Assembly (NCBI GenBank): GCA_019925105.1
Contig: JAHGAU010000007.1
Coordinates: 1,426,001 to 1,490,000 of the forward strand
Length of the DNA stretch: 64,000 nucleotides
Direction of reading: 5' to 3'
DNA from: Niebla homalea
Taxonomy: Eukaryota; Ascomycota; Lecanoromycetes; Lecanorales; Ramalinaceae
This document shows, piece by piece, positions 22,385 through 33,500 of the stretch (its first letter is position 1; each line of letters begins with the position of its first letter). A program made the translations under genes and the position numbers. The notes beneath the pieces are model-generated. The model had not been told where the DNA came from. It made no database searches and saw only the letters and a list, made by a program, of their open reading frames with translations.

Positions 22385-25300
22385 ATGGAGTCCAATCCCT
22401 TCTCATCCTCTCCGGACCCTCTTGGAATGTCGAATGAGAATTTGTTGAATAGTTCTCCTACTAAAACTAAACGAGCAAGCATAAGCCCACGAAAACCACT
22501 GGCCGCTGCAACGGGCAACGTGCAAGTCCAGGATTTCTTCGTCTCGACACCCCCATCCAAACGGCGAAATGCGGCTTCTAGAAGAGATTCAAAGCAACAA
22601 GAGAACGAAAGCGAGAGCCCATGGCGAATACGTTTGACTCTTCAAGCTGAGCGAATGGACGGTTTTGAAGCACAGAGGTCGCCTTTGCGTCTCACCGAGG
22701 AAAGGATGACAACAATAGTACCTCTGAAAGGAGGAGATGACGAAGATGGAATTCCAGTCAAGAGGGGTCGAGGCCGGCCACGGAAGTCTCTGGACAGTCC
22801 CATGCCGAGAAATGGAACCCCGAAGCCCAAAGCTGCGAACAGACGCAAGACTATGTTGGTAGAAGAGATGACAGAGGTCGGAGATTGTTGGGCACCCACT
22901 CCTCCAAGGAAGAAGAGGGGACGAAAGAGGCAAAGCCAGCCGCAAGATGAAGAAGAGACGCCAGAGACGAATCAGAAGCTGGTTGCTGTGGCCATCACCC
23001 CGAAGGCGCGGACGCCGGAGAGGACAATCAAAGCGAGGCCGTTCTCGCGATCAAGGAGCAGAAGTAGGAGGCAGGAAATTACTCCAAGGAGGTTCGCAGA
23101 TGAGCCGGAGCTCGACAATGACAGTATTGCGATGCATCCTCCTGAAATGGGTGAGTTGTCATCGAGGGCGCGCGCAAGTGAGAAGCCTTCAATTTCACAG
23201 CACAATCCTTCTGAACAAATATCTTGTGAAGATTTTGAGAGACATGAGAGCACCTTGCAAGACGTGACTCAAGCGTCCTCCACGCTCGAGCGCTCAACTC
23301 TGGACGTAGCAGACGAAAACATGTGGAGATCTATGCTTCGGAAGGACAGCGTTTCACCAGCCTCGAAAGTCCTGATTGCCACTCAACCTCTTTCAGTAGA
23401 TCCAACAGAAAGCCATCAGGAATTCGACACAATACTCGAAAGCGAAGGGTTCAGCATGGTCTCTGTGGATTCATTGCAGTCCGCGGGAAGCCTTTCAAAT
23501 CGTTCAGTGAATGAACCGGAAACTTTCGAAGAAGGAGCATCATATAAAGGCAATGATGTCGCACAATCTTCAGAGCTGCACGATAGCAATAATCTCACTG
23601 CGCCGCAATCCCCTACCTCCACTAGCCCAAGCGCAGTTATGAATAGTGCCTTGAGCGTCCACACACCTCAAGGGTTGAAAGTCACGCCGTCACCACCTCC
23701 GAAACCTCTTCCCAATATCACCGTACCGACCAGAATTCTTGACGAGCCTATGGACGGGACGCCTCGGATCGAAAGGGTGAAACGTGCAGGTAACGCTTTG
23801 CAGGATGTACCAAGCCCTCAGCCGCAGGCAGCATCTTCAGATCAAAAGAAGCTTGCCTCTCCTTTGAATGTCAAACAGGATGCCGGACCCTACACAGAGT
23901 TCCAGGTACAAGCACGAAAAAGCTCGCCTCCTGCAACTGATGTAGGGAACGATCCCTTCAGTGGCTTCTCTGCAGCAACGAGAAGGGAATTGAGAGCAGG
24001 TCTTCGACTTGGAGAGGAGCTCGCAAAGAGAGACCGCACTAGCTTGCCGGTGGAGGAGTCATCTCCACATGGTCGTCTCCAGCAGGCGGATGGCAGTCCT
24101 AAAAACACAAGACTACCACCTTCAAACAATGCAACATCGAAAGATAAGTTCTCGGCTTCGGCAGATCAAGTCTTTAGAAATTCTATTGGAGCAAATCGAC
24201 AGCTTCCGAGCCCACGCAGTAGCGAATTTGACAATGACGAGGACAGGATGAGCCGGAAAGCACAAACGCCAAATCCAGCGAGGCCCACTGCCACGGCTAC
24301 GACTGACATGTTCAGCGACGATGACTGGAAAATTGAATACCAGCATGAAAGAGATGCAGTAGTCCAGCAAATCCAACAAGCAAATGCCAGCCAGGTCATT
24401 GTCATCAATAGTGACGACGAGGACTTACCTTCCTCGGAATGCTCTTCGAACAGCCTTGGGCGAGCAGAGAGGTCTGACTTGGAAGATTTCACACAATCAG
24501 AGGCCGTAGTCACATCGGAAAACTCGAAACCTCGTCGGAGCCAACTACCAAGCCCCTGGAGACGTGCCGGCTCGCAGCTCGAGTCGTCCGAGTCTGATTT
24601 GTTCTGGCAGCCCGACCAAGGCCAATCCGAAGTTGCGAAGAAAAGAGAACAAAGACGAAAGCAAAAAGAGCTGTCGCAGAATTCATCACTGATGAGCGAG
24701 TCTCCCTCCAACGACGAACAAAAGGGCCTTCATAGCCCTCACCAGGTTCCGAAGCTCATAGATCATACTTCGAGGACGACTAAGATACCGCTCCGGGAGC
24801 CTGCATCGCCGCAAACACCCAGACAGGACCTCGCGCCTTTTGCTGAAGTCGACGCCTCTGTTGTCCATAGCGCCCAAGACTCAGAAGGGGAAGAATCTGT
24901 CGGCAGCATCCAAGATTCAGAAGAAGATGACTCTTTTCAGGGAGAACCTGGAGAATGGACGCGAGACTGCATTCAACCTACCGATGAGCTACTTCAGACA
25001 CAAACCCTGGTCTCTTTAGCGCTGGATGAGTCTGCAGCATCAGTGCCACTTCCGGGCTCGCCCTCACTGGTGCCTATCGACCCTGCCCTTGAGGATGGGG
25101 TCGAAGACTTGGACCCCGAAGTGGCGGAAAGTCCTCCTGGAAAGGCTCCAGCAACAGAAGCCAAAGCTGCGTCTTCTTGGTTCTCAACCTTGACAGCACC
25201 AATCACCTCCCTGTTTAGTAGCAAGACCCCTCAGGTGCCCAATTTTCCTTTCCCGCCTATCTCAGGATCGGACATTCTAATGTCTTCGCCGAAGGAACCA

Positions 25301-25822
25301 TTGCCTTTGTTGCTGCCATGGACACAGGCACACTCGAACGCGCTTGACCCTTTGTACAACGCTTCCATCATCTATCACTCTGGCCTTTTCCCCTACAATC
25401 CCCGTTCGCCGTGTGCTGACCTTCTTGGAGCTACCATTTACGTGCCGAACGGCTGGGCGAGGAAGATCACCGAAACAGACTGCGGCGTCATTGATGCGTT
25501 CTTTGTTATATTAGAAGCACGAGGCTACCTAGGAGACTCTCCGTCCGCACTCGTGAAGGAGAACCTCATCTTATGCCAGGATATCGCGGTTCAGCTTGTG
25601 TGGCTATGGGTGTACATGGTGACCAGTGGGGAGGTGAAGGTGAAGGACTGGCAGGGGGTGAAGATCGGTAGGAGAGAAGCGGGAGATAGGCTGTGGATGG
25701 AGAGAGATATTGATTGGAGCTGTAACCGGACCAAATATTTCAAGAAGAAGAGGGCCCAATTTGAGGTCCATGGATTACCCAGCTGGTGGGAGAAGGGTCT
25801 CAAGGGTCCCTTCAAATTTTGA
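22385..25822 (+). CDS. Large AT-hook DNA-binding protein, fungal-specific
   Basis: The uninterrupted frame encodes 1145 residues. It is mostly low-complexity Ser/Pro/Glu sequence, likely disordered. A canonical AT-hook (KRGRGRPRK, about 126-134) and a second basic patch (PRKKRGRKRQ, about 173) suggest minor-groove binding to AT-rich DNA. A SUMO-interaction-like stretch, QVIVINSDDEDLPSS, lies in the middle. The only region that looks folded is the last 200 residues (ADLLGATIYVPNGWARKITE ... CGVIDAFFVILEARGYLG ... VKVKDWQGVKIGRR), which resembles the conserved C-terminus of fungal proteins annotated only as AT DNA binding. The nuclear role is inferred. The ATG at 22385 (MESNPF) begins the conserved-looking start; an upstream in-frame ATG at 22316 is less likely. 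No introns are needed. Confidence 0.75.
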   Translation: MESNPFSSSPDPLGMSNENLLNSSPTKTKRASISPRKPLAAATGNVQVQDFFVSTPPSKRRNAASRRDSKQQENESESPWRIRLTLQAERMDGFEAQRSPLRLTEERMTTIVPLKGGDDEDGIPVKRGRGRPRKSLDSPMPRNGTPKPKAANRRKTMLVEEMTEVGDCWAPTPPRKKRGRKRQSQPQDEEETPETNQKLVAVAITPKARTPERTIKARPFSRSRSRSRRQEITPRRFADEPELDNDSIAMHPPEMGELSSRARASEKPSISQHNPSEQISCEDFERHESTLQDVTQASSTLERSTLDVADENMWRSMLRKDSVSPASKVLIATQPLSVDPTESHQEFDTILESEGFSMVSVDSLQSAGSLSNRSVNEPETFEEGASYKGNDVAQSSELHDSNNLTAPQSPTSTSPSAVMNSALSVHTPQGLKVTPSPPPKPLPNITVPTRILDEPMDGTPRIERVKRAGNALQDVPSPQPQAASSDQKKLASPLNVKQDAGPYTEFQVQARKSSPPATDVGNDPFSGFSAATRRELRAGLRLGEELAKRDRTSLPVEESSPHGRLQQADGSPKNTRLPPSNNATSKDKFSASADQVFRNSIGANRQLPSPRSSEFDNDEDRMSRKAQTPNPARPTATATTDMFSDDDWKIEYQHERDAVVQQIQQANASQVIVINSDDEDLPSSECSSNSLGRAERSDLEDFTQSEAVVTSENSKPRRSQLPSPWRRAGSQLESSESDLFWQPDQGQSEVAKKREQRRKQKELSQNSSLMSESPSNDEQKGLHSPHQVPKLIDHTSRTTKIPLREPASPQTPRQDLAPFAEVDASVVHSAQDSEGEESVGSIQDSEEDDSFQGEPGEWTRDCIQPTDELLQTQTLVSLALDESAASVPLPGSPSLVPIDPALEDGVEDLDPEVAESPPGKAPATEAKAASSWFSTLTAPITSLFSSKTPQVPNFPFPPISGSDILMSSPKEPLPLLLPWTQAHSNALDPLYNASIIYHSGLFPYNPRSPCADLLGATIYVPNGWARKITETDCGVIDAFFVILEARGYLGDSPSALVKENLILCQDIAVQLVWLWVYMVTSGEVKVKDWQGVKIGRREAGDRLWMERDIDWSCNRTKYFKKKRAQFEVHGLPSWWEKGLKGPFKF

Positions 25823-26002
25823 GGCGTTCCATGGTCACGCTAAGATGATGATACGTGTCCCATGGCTGCTGGAGGAGCATGTGTGCTGGAAAGCGATCTA
25901 GACCCAAATTCTCGCGGCATGTAGTTTCCTGAGTCTCGTTGAGATTTTTGGAAGCCACATGCACACATGGAGCCCAGGGGTCCATGAGGGGCCATATGCC
26001 CA

Positions 26003-27169
26003 TCAATCCAGATATATTTCGTCCCTCAACCTCCTCAAAAATCCACCCCCACCAGTCCCAGTCTCCTTTGCAGCTTTCTCCCCACTCGGCGTCTGCCTCC
26101 CCCCTCCACCACCAACACTGTCCTCCCTCCTCCCCTTAGCCCCACCACCCCTCTGCTCTCTCCCCCCACCCATCCTCCTCTCCCTCTCCTCCTCCTCCTT
26201 CGCCTCCACCAACCCCTCCAACCCCTCAACCCACTTCACCCTCGCCCTCTCCTCCCCGGTGCCCCTCCACACCACACACACCCCCCTCAACTCCCCCACC
26301 CTCTCCCGCGCCCTCCCCAACTCCCCCGCGCGCAACAGATCCACCACCTCCCCCTTCAACCGCCCCAACGCCGCCTGCCCCTTCTTCTCCGCACCATCGG
26401 GATCCGCATCCGTGGTGGTGGGGGGGGCCTGCACACTCACAATCGACAACGCTGCTGCTGCTGATGATGAGGACGTGCGCAGCATCGACGGCGGGACCGG
26501 CGAAAACGCCAGCGCGGTGTTGAAGGTCTGGATGACGGCCTGTAAGTGGTGGCGCACGGTGTGGAGGGTGCGGAGTTTGGGTAGGGCGGCCGGTTCGTTG
26601 TCGTTGTTGTTGTTGTTGTTGTTGTTGTTGTTGGCGGTTGCTGCTACTTCCGGGGCGGCGGGGTGGTTTGTTGTTGTTGTTGGATCTGATGATGGTGGCG
26701 GTGCGGCGGGAGAATCGCTGTCCTCCTCCTGAGGTGCTGCTGCTGGTGGGAGCGGTAGTAGGCCACCAGGCACGATCGTCCGGATCGCGTCGCCTAGTAC
26801 ACTGTCACCACCACCACCATCGCGACGATTGCTCAGCGTTTCGGCCAGCGCGACGGCCTCGCCGCGGAGGAGTTCGACTTCGTAGGCGAGACGGGAGGAG
26901 GTGCGGAGGATCTCGTCGGTGAGGTCGGTGAGCGTGGAGGAGAGTCGGGAGTGTTGCGCCGTGAGGGTGGAGATGTGGGTTTGGGTTTGGGAGGTCAGGG
27001 TGGAGAGGGTGGTGGTGGATGTGGGGGGCTTGGTGGTGGTGGTGGTGGTGGTGCTTCCGCCTAGGGAGGGAAGGGTGGTGTTGAGGTAGTCGATGGGGGA
27101 AAAGGTGGGGGTGAGGAAGGGGCGGAGGGAGGGGTCGGAGAGGTGGGGGTTTCTGGTGGTGGTCGTCAT
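26003..27169 (-). CDS. Conserved oligomeric Golgi complex subunit 7-like protein
   Basis: The single frame encodes 388 residues. The N-terminus has the short element FLTPTFSPIDYLNTTLPSL. A predicted coiled-coil follows (THISTLTAQHSRLSSTLTDL, then SSRLAYEVELLRGEAVALAE), as in COG subunit N-termini. Later segments (LRTLHTVRHHLQAVIQTFNT; GELRGVCVVWRGTGEERARV) fit short fungal COG7-like proteins as I remember them. COG tethers vesicles for retrograde traffic within the Golgi. The assignment is moderate, since I could not align it. An Asn run (about ten residues) comes from a GTT/AAC microsatellite, and the C-terminus is Gly/Arg/Glu-rich. The coding strand is strongly pyrimidine-biased, so the opposite strand also stays open in places. 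Confidence 0.55.
   Translation of the reverse strand: MTTTTRNPHLSDPSLRPFLTPTFSPIDYLNTTLPSLGGSTTTTTTTKPPTSTTTLSTLTSQTQTHISTLTAQHSRLSSTLTDLTDEILRTSSRLAYEVELLRGEAVALAETLSNRRDGGGGDSVLGDAIRTIVPGGLLPLPPAAAPQEEDSDSPAAPPPSSDPTTTTNHPAAPEVAATANNNNNNNNNNDNEPAALPKLRTLHTVRHHLQAVIQTFNTALAFSPVPPSMLRTSSSSAAAALSIVSVQAPPTTTDADPDGAEKKGQAALGRLKGEVVDLLRAGELGRARERVGELRGVCVVWRGTGEERARVKWVEGLEGLVEAKEEEERERRMGGGREQRGGGAKGRREDSVGGGGGRQTPSGEKAAKETGTGGGGFLRRLRDEIYLD
26595..26632. repeat. GTT/AAC trinucleotide microsatellite
   Basis: About twelve GTT units on the + strand, encoding an Asn run in the minus-strand COG7-like gene. Confidence 0.9.
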
Positions 27170-27533
27170 GGTGAAGTGACTGAGTTCAAATGGGCAGGAA
27201 GAACTTCGTGGTCATTGAAGGGAAATGGTTGGTGGTTTGAAACATTTTAAGCTCACGCTTGCGGGGGTGCCGCGGGAGAGCCTGGAGCCGCGGCCCTAGG
27301 ATCTTGCAGAATCCCCTGGAACTGCAGCCTAGAAATGCAGCCTGGCCAAGAAAGTCACGCCCTTGATGCCCCTGAACCAGTCATGAGATGAAGCTTCATT
27401 GCATAAGGTACATGTATTACAATAGCATATCCAAGCACATTCCTATAATATCCGTACATAAGTTAGCTCCATCATATACATCTCACCACTGCCTTCAACC
27501 ATAGGCCCCCTGCGCCCACCCACTCTCCTCCCC
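27170..27533. other. Intergenic region
   Basis: This 364-bp gap lies between the Aim6 stop and the COG7-like start. It serves as promoter space for the latter, and nothing else is recognisable. Confidence 0.5.
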
Positions 27534-28907
27534 TCAGCTCCCCCAATCCTGCCGACTCGCCGCCTCCAAATCATCCACGTTCAGCATTCCCACCCCCTCC
27601 TTCACAAGCACATTCCAGACATGCTCCCTCAACCCCACCGGCCACGCAGGTGTGTCCCAGTACCGTGCCATCAAACCCCTATCCTGGGCACCCTTCACTT
27701 GCGTTCTGATCAGATCGACCTGCGATGGAGACAATATGCCAAGGGAGGGTTTCCCAGTCGCTTTGGAGAAGGATACGGATGCGTAGTATGAATTTGTGCG
27801 ATCGTACATGGTGCCGTTGGCGGGTGTGTCCTCGCTGGACAAGTCTTCCAGGGGAGCGTCGAAGAATATATCACGATGCGTCGAAGGGAGGGCGAGGATG
27901 GAGCTGAAGGGGGTGTTACCCGTGGCCACGACGGTGATGGGGCCCGGGATGAGGTGCGAGCCGTTGTAGTGAGTTAAGAAACCTTTGGAGCGGAGTGGTT
28001 CGAGGGCATCGTGGACGGCGGGGAAGGTTGAGGCGCCGGAGGTTTTGACGTCGATGAGGAGGGTTAGGGAGGTGTGAGGGGAGGCGTCAAAGATCCCGTG
28101 GAGGTAGGAGGTGCTGTTTGATGTTGCGTTTGCCGTGGTGTCTGTGGATGGGTTTTCGAGGGATAGGATGGAGACCAAGGGGTCGATGTACAGGGACTGC
28201 AGGGTCCGGGTTTTGGATAGGGAGTTTTGGGTATGGCCGACAAAGAGGTCACCGTTAGATTGCAGCCAGACGTCAGCTTCGACGCCTGTGCAGCCGGCTG
28301 CTAAGGCGTCGTAAAGGGGGACGTGGCGTGTATAGTCGTTGTGGGAATGACAAGGGATGGGTGTGATGCCAAGGGTCAGATTTGAAGGATAAGGAGGCTT
28401 TTCGTCTTGGCTTGCCGAGCCTGGCTGGCCCCATGATGCTACAATCCTCTCGACGTCATTGTGCGGGATGAGGGAGCGGAGATGGATGGTGTAGTAGACC
28501 AGAAGGGAGATGAGAAGACTGTGGGAGATGTCAGTGTCTCCTGTGGTAAGGAAGTCGGAGGCGGCAACATACAGAATGATGACAAGCTGGCCGACGAGAG
28601 TGCCAATGCAAAGCCACCTCAGCCCTCGAGGTTGCCGTGGTGTAAAGCTTGTTAGTTCATGGTTATCACCAAAAAGGGATCTTTTTATAAACGCTCCCGG
28701 CGAAGATGCTCGAGTGAAGTGTCGTTTCAATGCGTGGCCTTCTTCTGCAGACGAACAACCATTGTCAATGGTACTGCTTCCATCAACGCTGATCTCGCTG
28801 GGTGTGTCTCCCGCCGGCGGGCTGACTGAGCGGTACGAATCAGGGAACGATACGCGCCGGGCGTCTTGAGGGGTTGAGGATGTAATGGGAGAAGGCATGA
28901 AAGCCAT
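27534..28907 (-). CDS. AIM6: Aim6-family protein (glycerophosphodiester phosphodiesterase-like fold)
   Basis: The single frame encodes 457 residues. After a Ser-rich N-terminus comes a hydrophobic segment (LRWLCIGTLVGQLVIILYVA, about 97-116) and a second (SLLISLLVYYTIHL). The lumenal/extramembrane domain begins with PIPCHSHNDYTRHVPLYDAL and GCTGVEADVWL, the signature of the Aim6 family (PI-PLC/GDPD-like TIM barrel) with His and Glu/Asp metal ligands. It continues with DLFVGHTQNSL and LTLLIDVKTSG. Yeast AIM6 affects mitochondrial inheritance; no reaction has been demonstrated that I know of. The C-terminus (YWDTPAWPVGLREHVWNVLV) is also typical. Confidence 0.85.
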   Translation of the reverse strand: MAFMPSPITSSTPQDARRVSFPDSYRSVSPPAGDTPSEISVDGSSTIDNGCSSAEEGHALKRHFTRASSPGAFIKRSLFGDNHELTSFTPRQPRGLRWLCIGTLVGQLVIILYVAASDFLTTGDTDISHSLLISLLVYYTIHLRSLIPHNDVERIVASWGQPGSASQDEKPPYPSNLTLGITPIPCHSHNDYTRHVPLYDALAAGCTGVEADVWLQSNGDLFVGHTQNSLSKTRTLQSLYIDPLVSILSLENPSTDTTANATSNSTSYLHGIFDASPHTSLTLLIDVKTSGASTFPAVHDALEPLRSKGFLTHYNGSHLIPGPITVVATGNTPFSSILALPSTHRDIFFDAPLEDLSSEDTPANGTMYDRTNSYYASVSFSKATGKPSLGILSPSQVDLIRTQVKGAQDRGLMARYWDTPAWPVGLREHVWNVLVKEGVGMLNVDDLEAASRQDWGS

Positions 28908-30502
28908 GTCCAGCGTACAACAACGGAGTAGGAAGGAGTGGGGGTGATACTTTTAGTGCTATCGTATGAAAATCCAGCAAAACGGCAAGCAGGTACAGCT
29001 GATTGAGAGCGAGGAATGAAAATTGTTGTGGAAAAGCATGAGATAGCAGTGGGTAAGAGAATCCCTGGCTGGTTGGGTTTTGCCTGTACTACCTGCGCTG
29101 TAAAGGCAGATATTCCGCTGTGTCAAATGTGAGATGTCCTGGAAAGCCGTCCAGCGGCGGTGATCTGAACGGTGAACATCCTTTTGAATATGTGTTTGTC
29201 ATGTCACCAACGAGCGTAGCTGGCTAGCTTCTTGGGTGACAACTTCCGCAATCGCTACACAGCAGGGATCAGTGCTGCCTTGAAATTGGGACAGCCGGCA
29301 CAGTAGAAGGATGGAGGCGCAAGTCAAGACAGGAAGTCGTCATCTTTCTCGCATGGGAAAAGACAGGTCAATGGATCTGCGGTCAAAGGATAATTGCCTG
29401 TGACCATACCACAATCGGAGCAAGTTGGGTGCGAAGTTTCATGTTCGCGTTTGGTCTTCACAAAGAAAGGTGACAAGTAGGTACAGATCCTTTCAGCCCA
29501 CCTTCAAGACAACGAATTCGCAACTTTCAACATGTATATCAGCAAAAGGATTACGCCTGAAAGGTATGTTGTGCGGCATGCAAGATCCTTCAATCTGCAT
29601 GAATGAAGGCTGGCGATAATTCCCGAATTTCCAAAGCTCAAGGCTCTAGGGTCCTTGAGGACAATGCTTTGAGAGGTGAAACTTCTGAACAGAAGGTGAG
29701 ACACAATGACCAGCAGCGTGAAAATGTGTGCGGCAGATTATTTTTGCAAATGAGAAAATTGTAGTTATCGCGGCGTCATTGCGCCACTCATCTTGAGTAG
29801 AACATTTCCTTCGGTGTGTATGGGCACTATGCGAGGGATGTTTCTGCAAATGAGAAACCTTGCGGCGTGACTGCGCCCCTCATCTTGAACAGAACCCCTT
29901 TTCTGCAGGGCGAGAACACCGTACGCAATAAGACTGCGCACCTTTCATCGCTCCCCAAATCATTCAGGATACAAGGCCCATACATTGTTTCAGTCTCCGA
30001 GATGTGTCCTCCGTTTATCGTCATGGCTGTGAATAGATCCTAAGCGCCGGGTGCACAAAGGGGGCGCACAACAATCCTTGTTCTTCGACAGCATCGTGAA
30101 TTATTGGTGCTTTAACCCATTACGGAGGCAGTTACAGGTAGCTGCAGCACGTTATGGCGCGTGCTGTGCACAAGTACTGAATTGCCGATCATGCAGGAAT
30201 TGCTGTAGGCTGAGAGGATCAACCCTCTGCACGTTTCAAATTGGATCCTTCGAGACGGTCATCCTGCTGCTGTGCCATGTGTAGCTCTGATATTAAGGAC
30301 TTGAGTGACCAGTGTCCTGACAAATGATAGTAGTCAGCCTCGCTGGGCCACGACTGACAGGACAGATTTGATGTGACGAAAGGCCACCTTCGCCTGGTAT
30401 CGGGAGGCAAATAGTGCTGGCTTTCGTGTGTATTCCATGGGCAGGAAAGAGGCGTCCGACGTCTCTTACAGAACAACTCCTTGATAATCTAGACTTGAGG
30501 CT
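28908..30502. other. Long intergenic region with a direct repeat
   Basis: This 1.6-kb region lies between two minus-strand genes (Aim6 start and listerin stop). No coding frame is convincing. A degenerate direct repeat sits at 29745-29896. Confidence 0.5.
29745..29896. repeat. Degenerate direct repeat, two copies
   Basis: Copy 1 (29745-29803) and copy 2 (29845-29896) share TGCAAATGAGAAA, GCGGCGT, TGCGCC and CTCATCTTGA in the same order, about 100 bp apart. Copy 1 carries an 8-bp insertion. No gene covers it. Confidence 0.6.
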
Positions 30503-33500
30503 TTAGTAGGCGAACGTGTTTCGACATAGCGGGCAGCTTGAAGAATTGCTGCTCTTGAACCAGCGGAAGAGACACCCGGCATGGAAACGATTTTTGCACG
30601 TTGGGCACTCTTTCCTTGGTAGCGTCTTGTCCGCACCCACGACAGAGTAACAGATAGCGCACTCGGTCTGTCCCTTCAAAGCTGCAGTTACATTGCGCCG
30701 CCACGCAAGGAGGCAGTCAATCAATGCGTTGCTACCGCCATCCGAGACCGTGAGTTGACCTTGCGCATTCCGTATCCAGCTTTGCCATTTAGTCTCTGCA
30801 ACGCCGACACGGTGGATGCCGGAGACTTCAGCGCGAGCAAGCGGATAGGATGGCGGTAAACGGATTCCGATGGTCGTAAGTTGCTCGTCCACTGGAAGTG
30901 AAGCTGTTAGCTCGTGAGTGGTCTGGGACACTTTCACGGACAAGGGCGTCTCGGAAGCGGTGGCTGAGCTTTCCTGAGTTGCAGCCCATTCCTTGATAGC
31001 GGAAAGCTCAGAAGATATGACCAAGGGCGAAATGTACTTTTCAGTCCAACTTTGCACAGTGGAACTGGTCTGGCGGGACGTGTTATCCCGCCACCAGCTT
31101 CTCGTTGGTGAAGGCAGATAGAGAAGGAGAAGGTAGTAGGCATGAATGAGAAGCCATTCAACATCCCTCCGAGCCGGCTCAGCACTGACCTCATACGAGT
31201 CTATTGAAAATTTGGAGGCCTCCACTGGCTTCTGGCGAGTGGTGATCAGAATATCAAACGTCAATTGTAGGAGGTCTGACAAAAATGTCCCTTCCTGAAG
31301 CTTCTTGCTGTAATCACCTTGCAGTGCATAGCTTGCGTTTTCCCAGTGGTCTAAGATCAACTGCCAGCTCAACAGGTAGCTTCTAATAGGTAAAAGCGAT
31401 CCTGTTTCTAACTCTGCCGCGGAAGGTGAAGCTAAAATCAAGGACAGCAGTTCTTCGGGCAATCTGGCCTCAAAGCTCTTCTCCAGCGCCTTTTCCAAGG
31501 ATAATTGCTCTTGTTTTGAAGGTATGTTTGCATGCAGAATCTCATAAGCAGCGGTTTGCAGAGCATCAGATTCAGAAGCCAAAGCTGGATACAACTCTTC
31601 CGCAAGATCTCCAACGTCTTGTCGAAGGTCTACGGCCTGGCGACTTAACATCTCGTTGATAATGCGCCTTGGTTGATCAGAACGGTCGGGCGAATCTATC
31701 GCTGTAAAGTTAGCAGCTATCAGGCTTTGCGTCCAAAGTTTTTGATCCTGATGTTTTGAAAGAGGAATCATCATTTCGTACGTACCCTTCACTTTGCCAA
31801 TAAGGCCGATCAAGGTCCTGGTGATTGGGGTCTTATATTCTGCCCAAGCGTCTTGTAAATCATCATTGCCATCTTGCATAAATTGCTTTCGTAACAAAGC
31901 AAGCAAGCGTAACGAAGCGCCAAGCAAGGGTAGCTCGTGATTAGCATTTTCCTCTCCTACAGCAACCTGAATGGTCTCGAAGATCTCCGTCCAGAATGAG
32001 CCATATATCGCTTTGATTTGAGGCAATACTGGACTGAAAGACTTCAGGATCTCCGATCGAATCGAGTTGTCAGCGAACTTCAACATATCAACCATGTGCT
32101 TCACGAAAAAGACAGATCGCTGTTGAGGAACTTCTTCGACCAAGATTGGGTGATTCTGCAATATAGAATTGAAGTAAATCAGGAATTTGAGAATTTGCTC
32201 GCGATCATTTTCGAAACTTAGCCCCGTCGTATTGGCTAATATCTCGTTGACCAGATGCGTGAGCTGCTTACTCCTGGGGACAGATGTCAACAAAGCTGTG
32301 GCAGTAAATGGCTGCTCAGCCTTCAATACTGCCTTAATTTGATCCCCATATGCTTTCTGTGACATGTTTCCTACTTCAGAGTCCTCAGCGTTGATGGTGG
32401 AAAAGCATCGGCCATAGTAATACGACAAAGTAGAGTCTCCGGATGAACCATCTAACAGAAATTGTTTGACTTTAGACTTCAGATCGGACTTTGATGGCCT
32501 CTGATACCACTGTGCCAGCAAGTTTTGTGCATTGGCAACAAAGTCAACCAGGCCAACATCAGAACCAATCTCAGGGGTATTCCATAGGGGCATTGAACTG
32601 TGTACGCTAATATCATCACTTGCAAGCTGTACAACCAGTGAGAGCTTGCTTGTCAAGACCACTTCCAGGTCTTCAGCAATCAGGTCCAACGTAATGCTAT
32701 CATTCAAAAGCTCGGTCACGTAGCGAGCAAGTCTGATTGCGAGGGATTGACCTTCTTGATCGCGAGCTCCAGATTGTTGAGAGCTCTCAAATCCTTTGAT
32801 GAGTTTCACTGCTCCGCCAAATGCAGTGACCAGTGCCAAAGAGCTCTCCGGAAGTCTGGATAGGAAGGGCATTAGTGCATGAGACCATTGCTCTTGACTT
32901 GGAAGAAGACTGGTTGCGGTGACCTGTTTTTCCGTGTCTGATGCCTGACTAAGAATTTCTTTAGATTGACTGCATAAGGAAATGATTCTGCAATAAGCTA
33001 CGTCAGTCCCATCTTCTTCCCAGAGCAGCGAAGCGATAAACTTACGGCAGCGATTCTTCTGTGACCTCCCCGAAACTTCGCTGTATGATACTCAGCCTAG
33101 AAACAAGAGCCTGTGGGCGAAATCCATCCGCTAGTGGCTTCTCTTGCAGAGCTTGGACTAACGCAGACGCTTGCGCAGCGATATGATCATCAGAACCACC
33201 AGCGAGGAAGAGTAATTTCTCCAGCAACGGAGCTCCAAGCGTTGTGGTTGAATACCGTTTCACTATTTGTGGAGCTCTCCTGTTCACAATGTTTAAGCCA
33301 TCGAGGCTAGACTGCCTGTGGTCGTCTGTTGATAAGTCTGCTGCCATTTTTGCCAGAAAATCATTAGTCATGTCGCCAGGCGCATCAGCATTGCTGACTG
33401 CAGCAGCAACAATGTTCCAATCGCTCACGTCGTTGCCTTTTAATGCTTGATCTAAGGTCGATGCAGCAATCGACCTCAATGGTATATTTTCGGCAATTGC

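Noticed and set aside
26003..27089. Long Ser/Pro- and Leu/Val-rich plus-strand frames opposite the COG7-like gene
   Set aside because: Caused by strong strand bias and trinucleotide repeats; the minus-strand frame is the one with coiled-coil and family-like segments.
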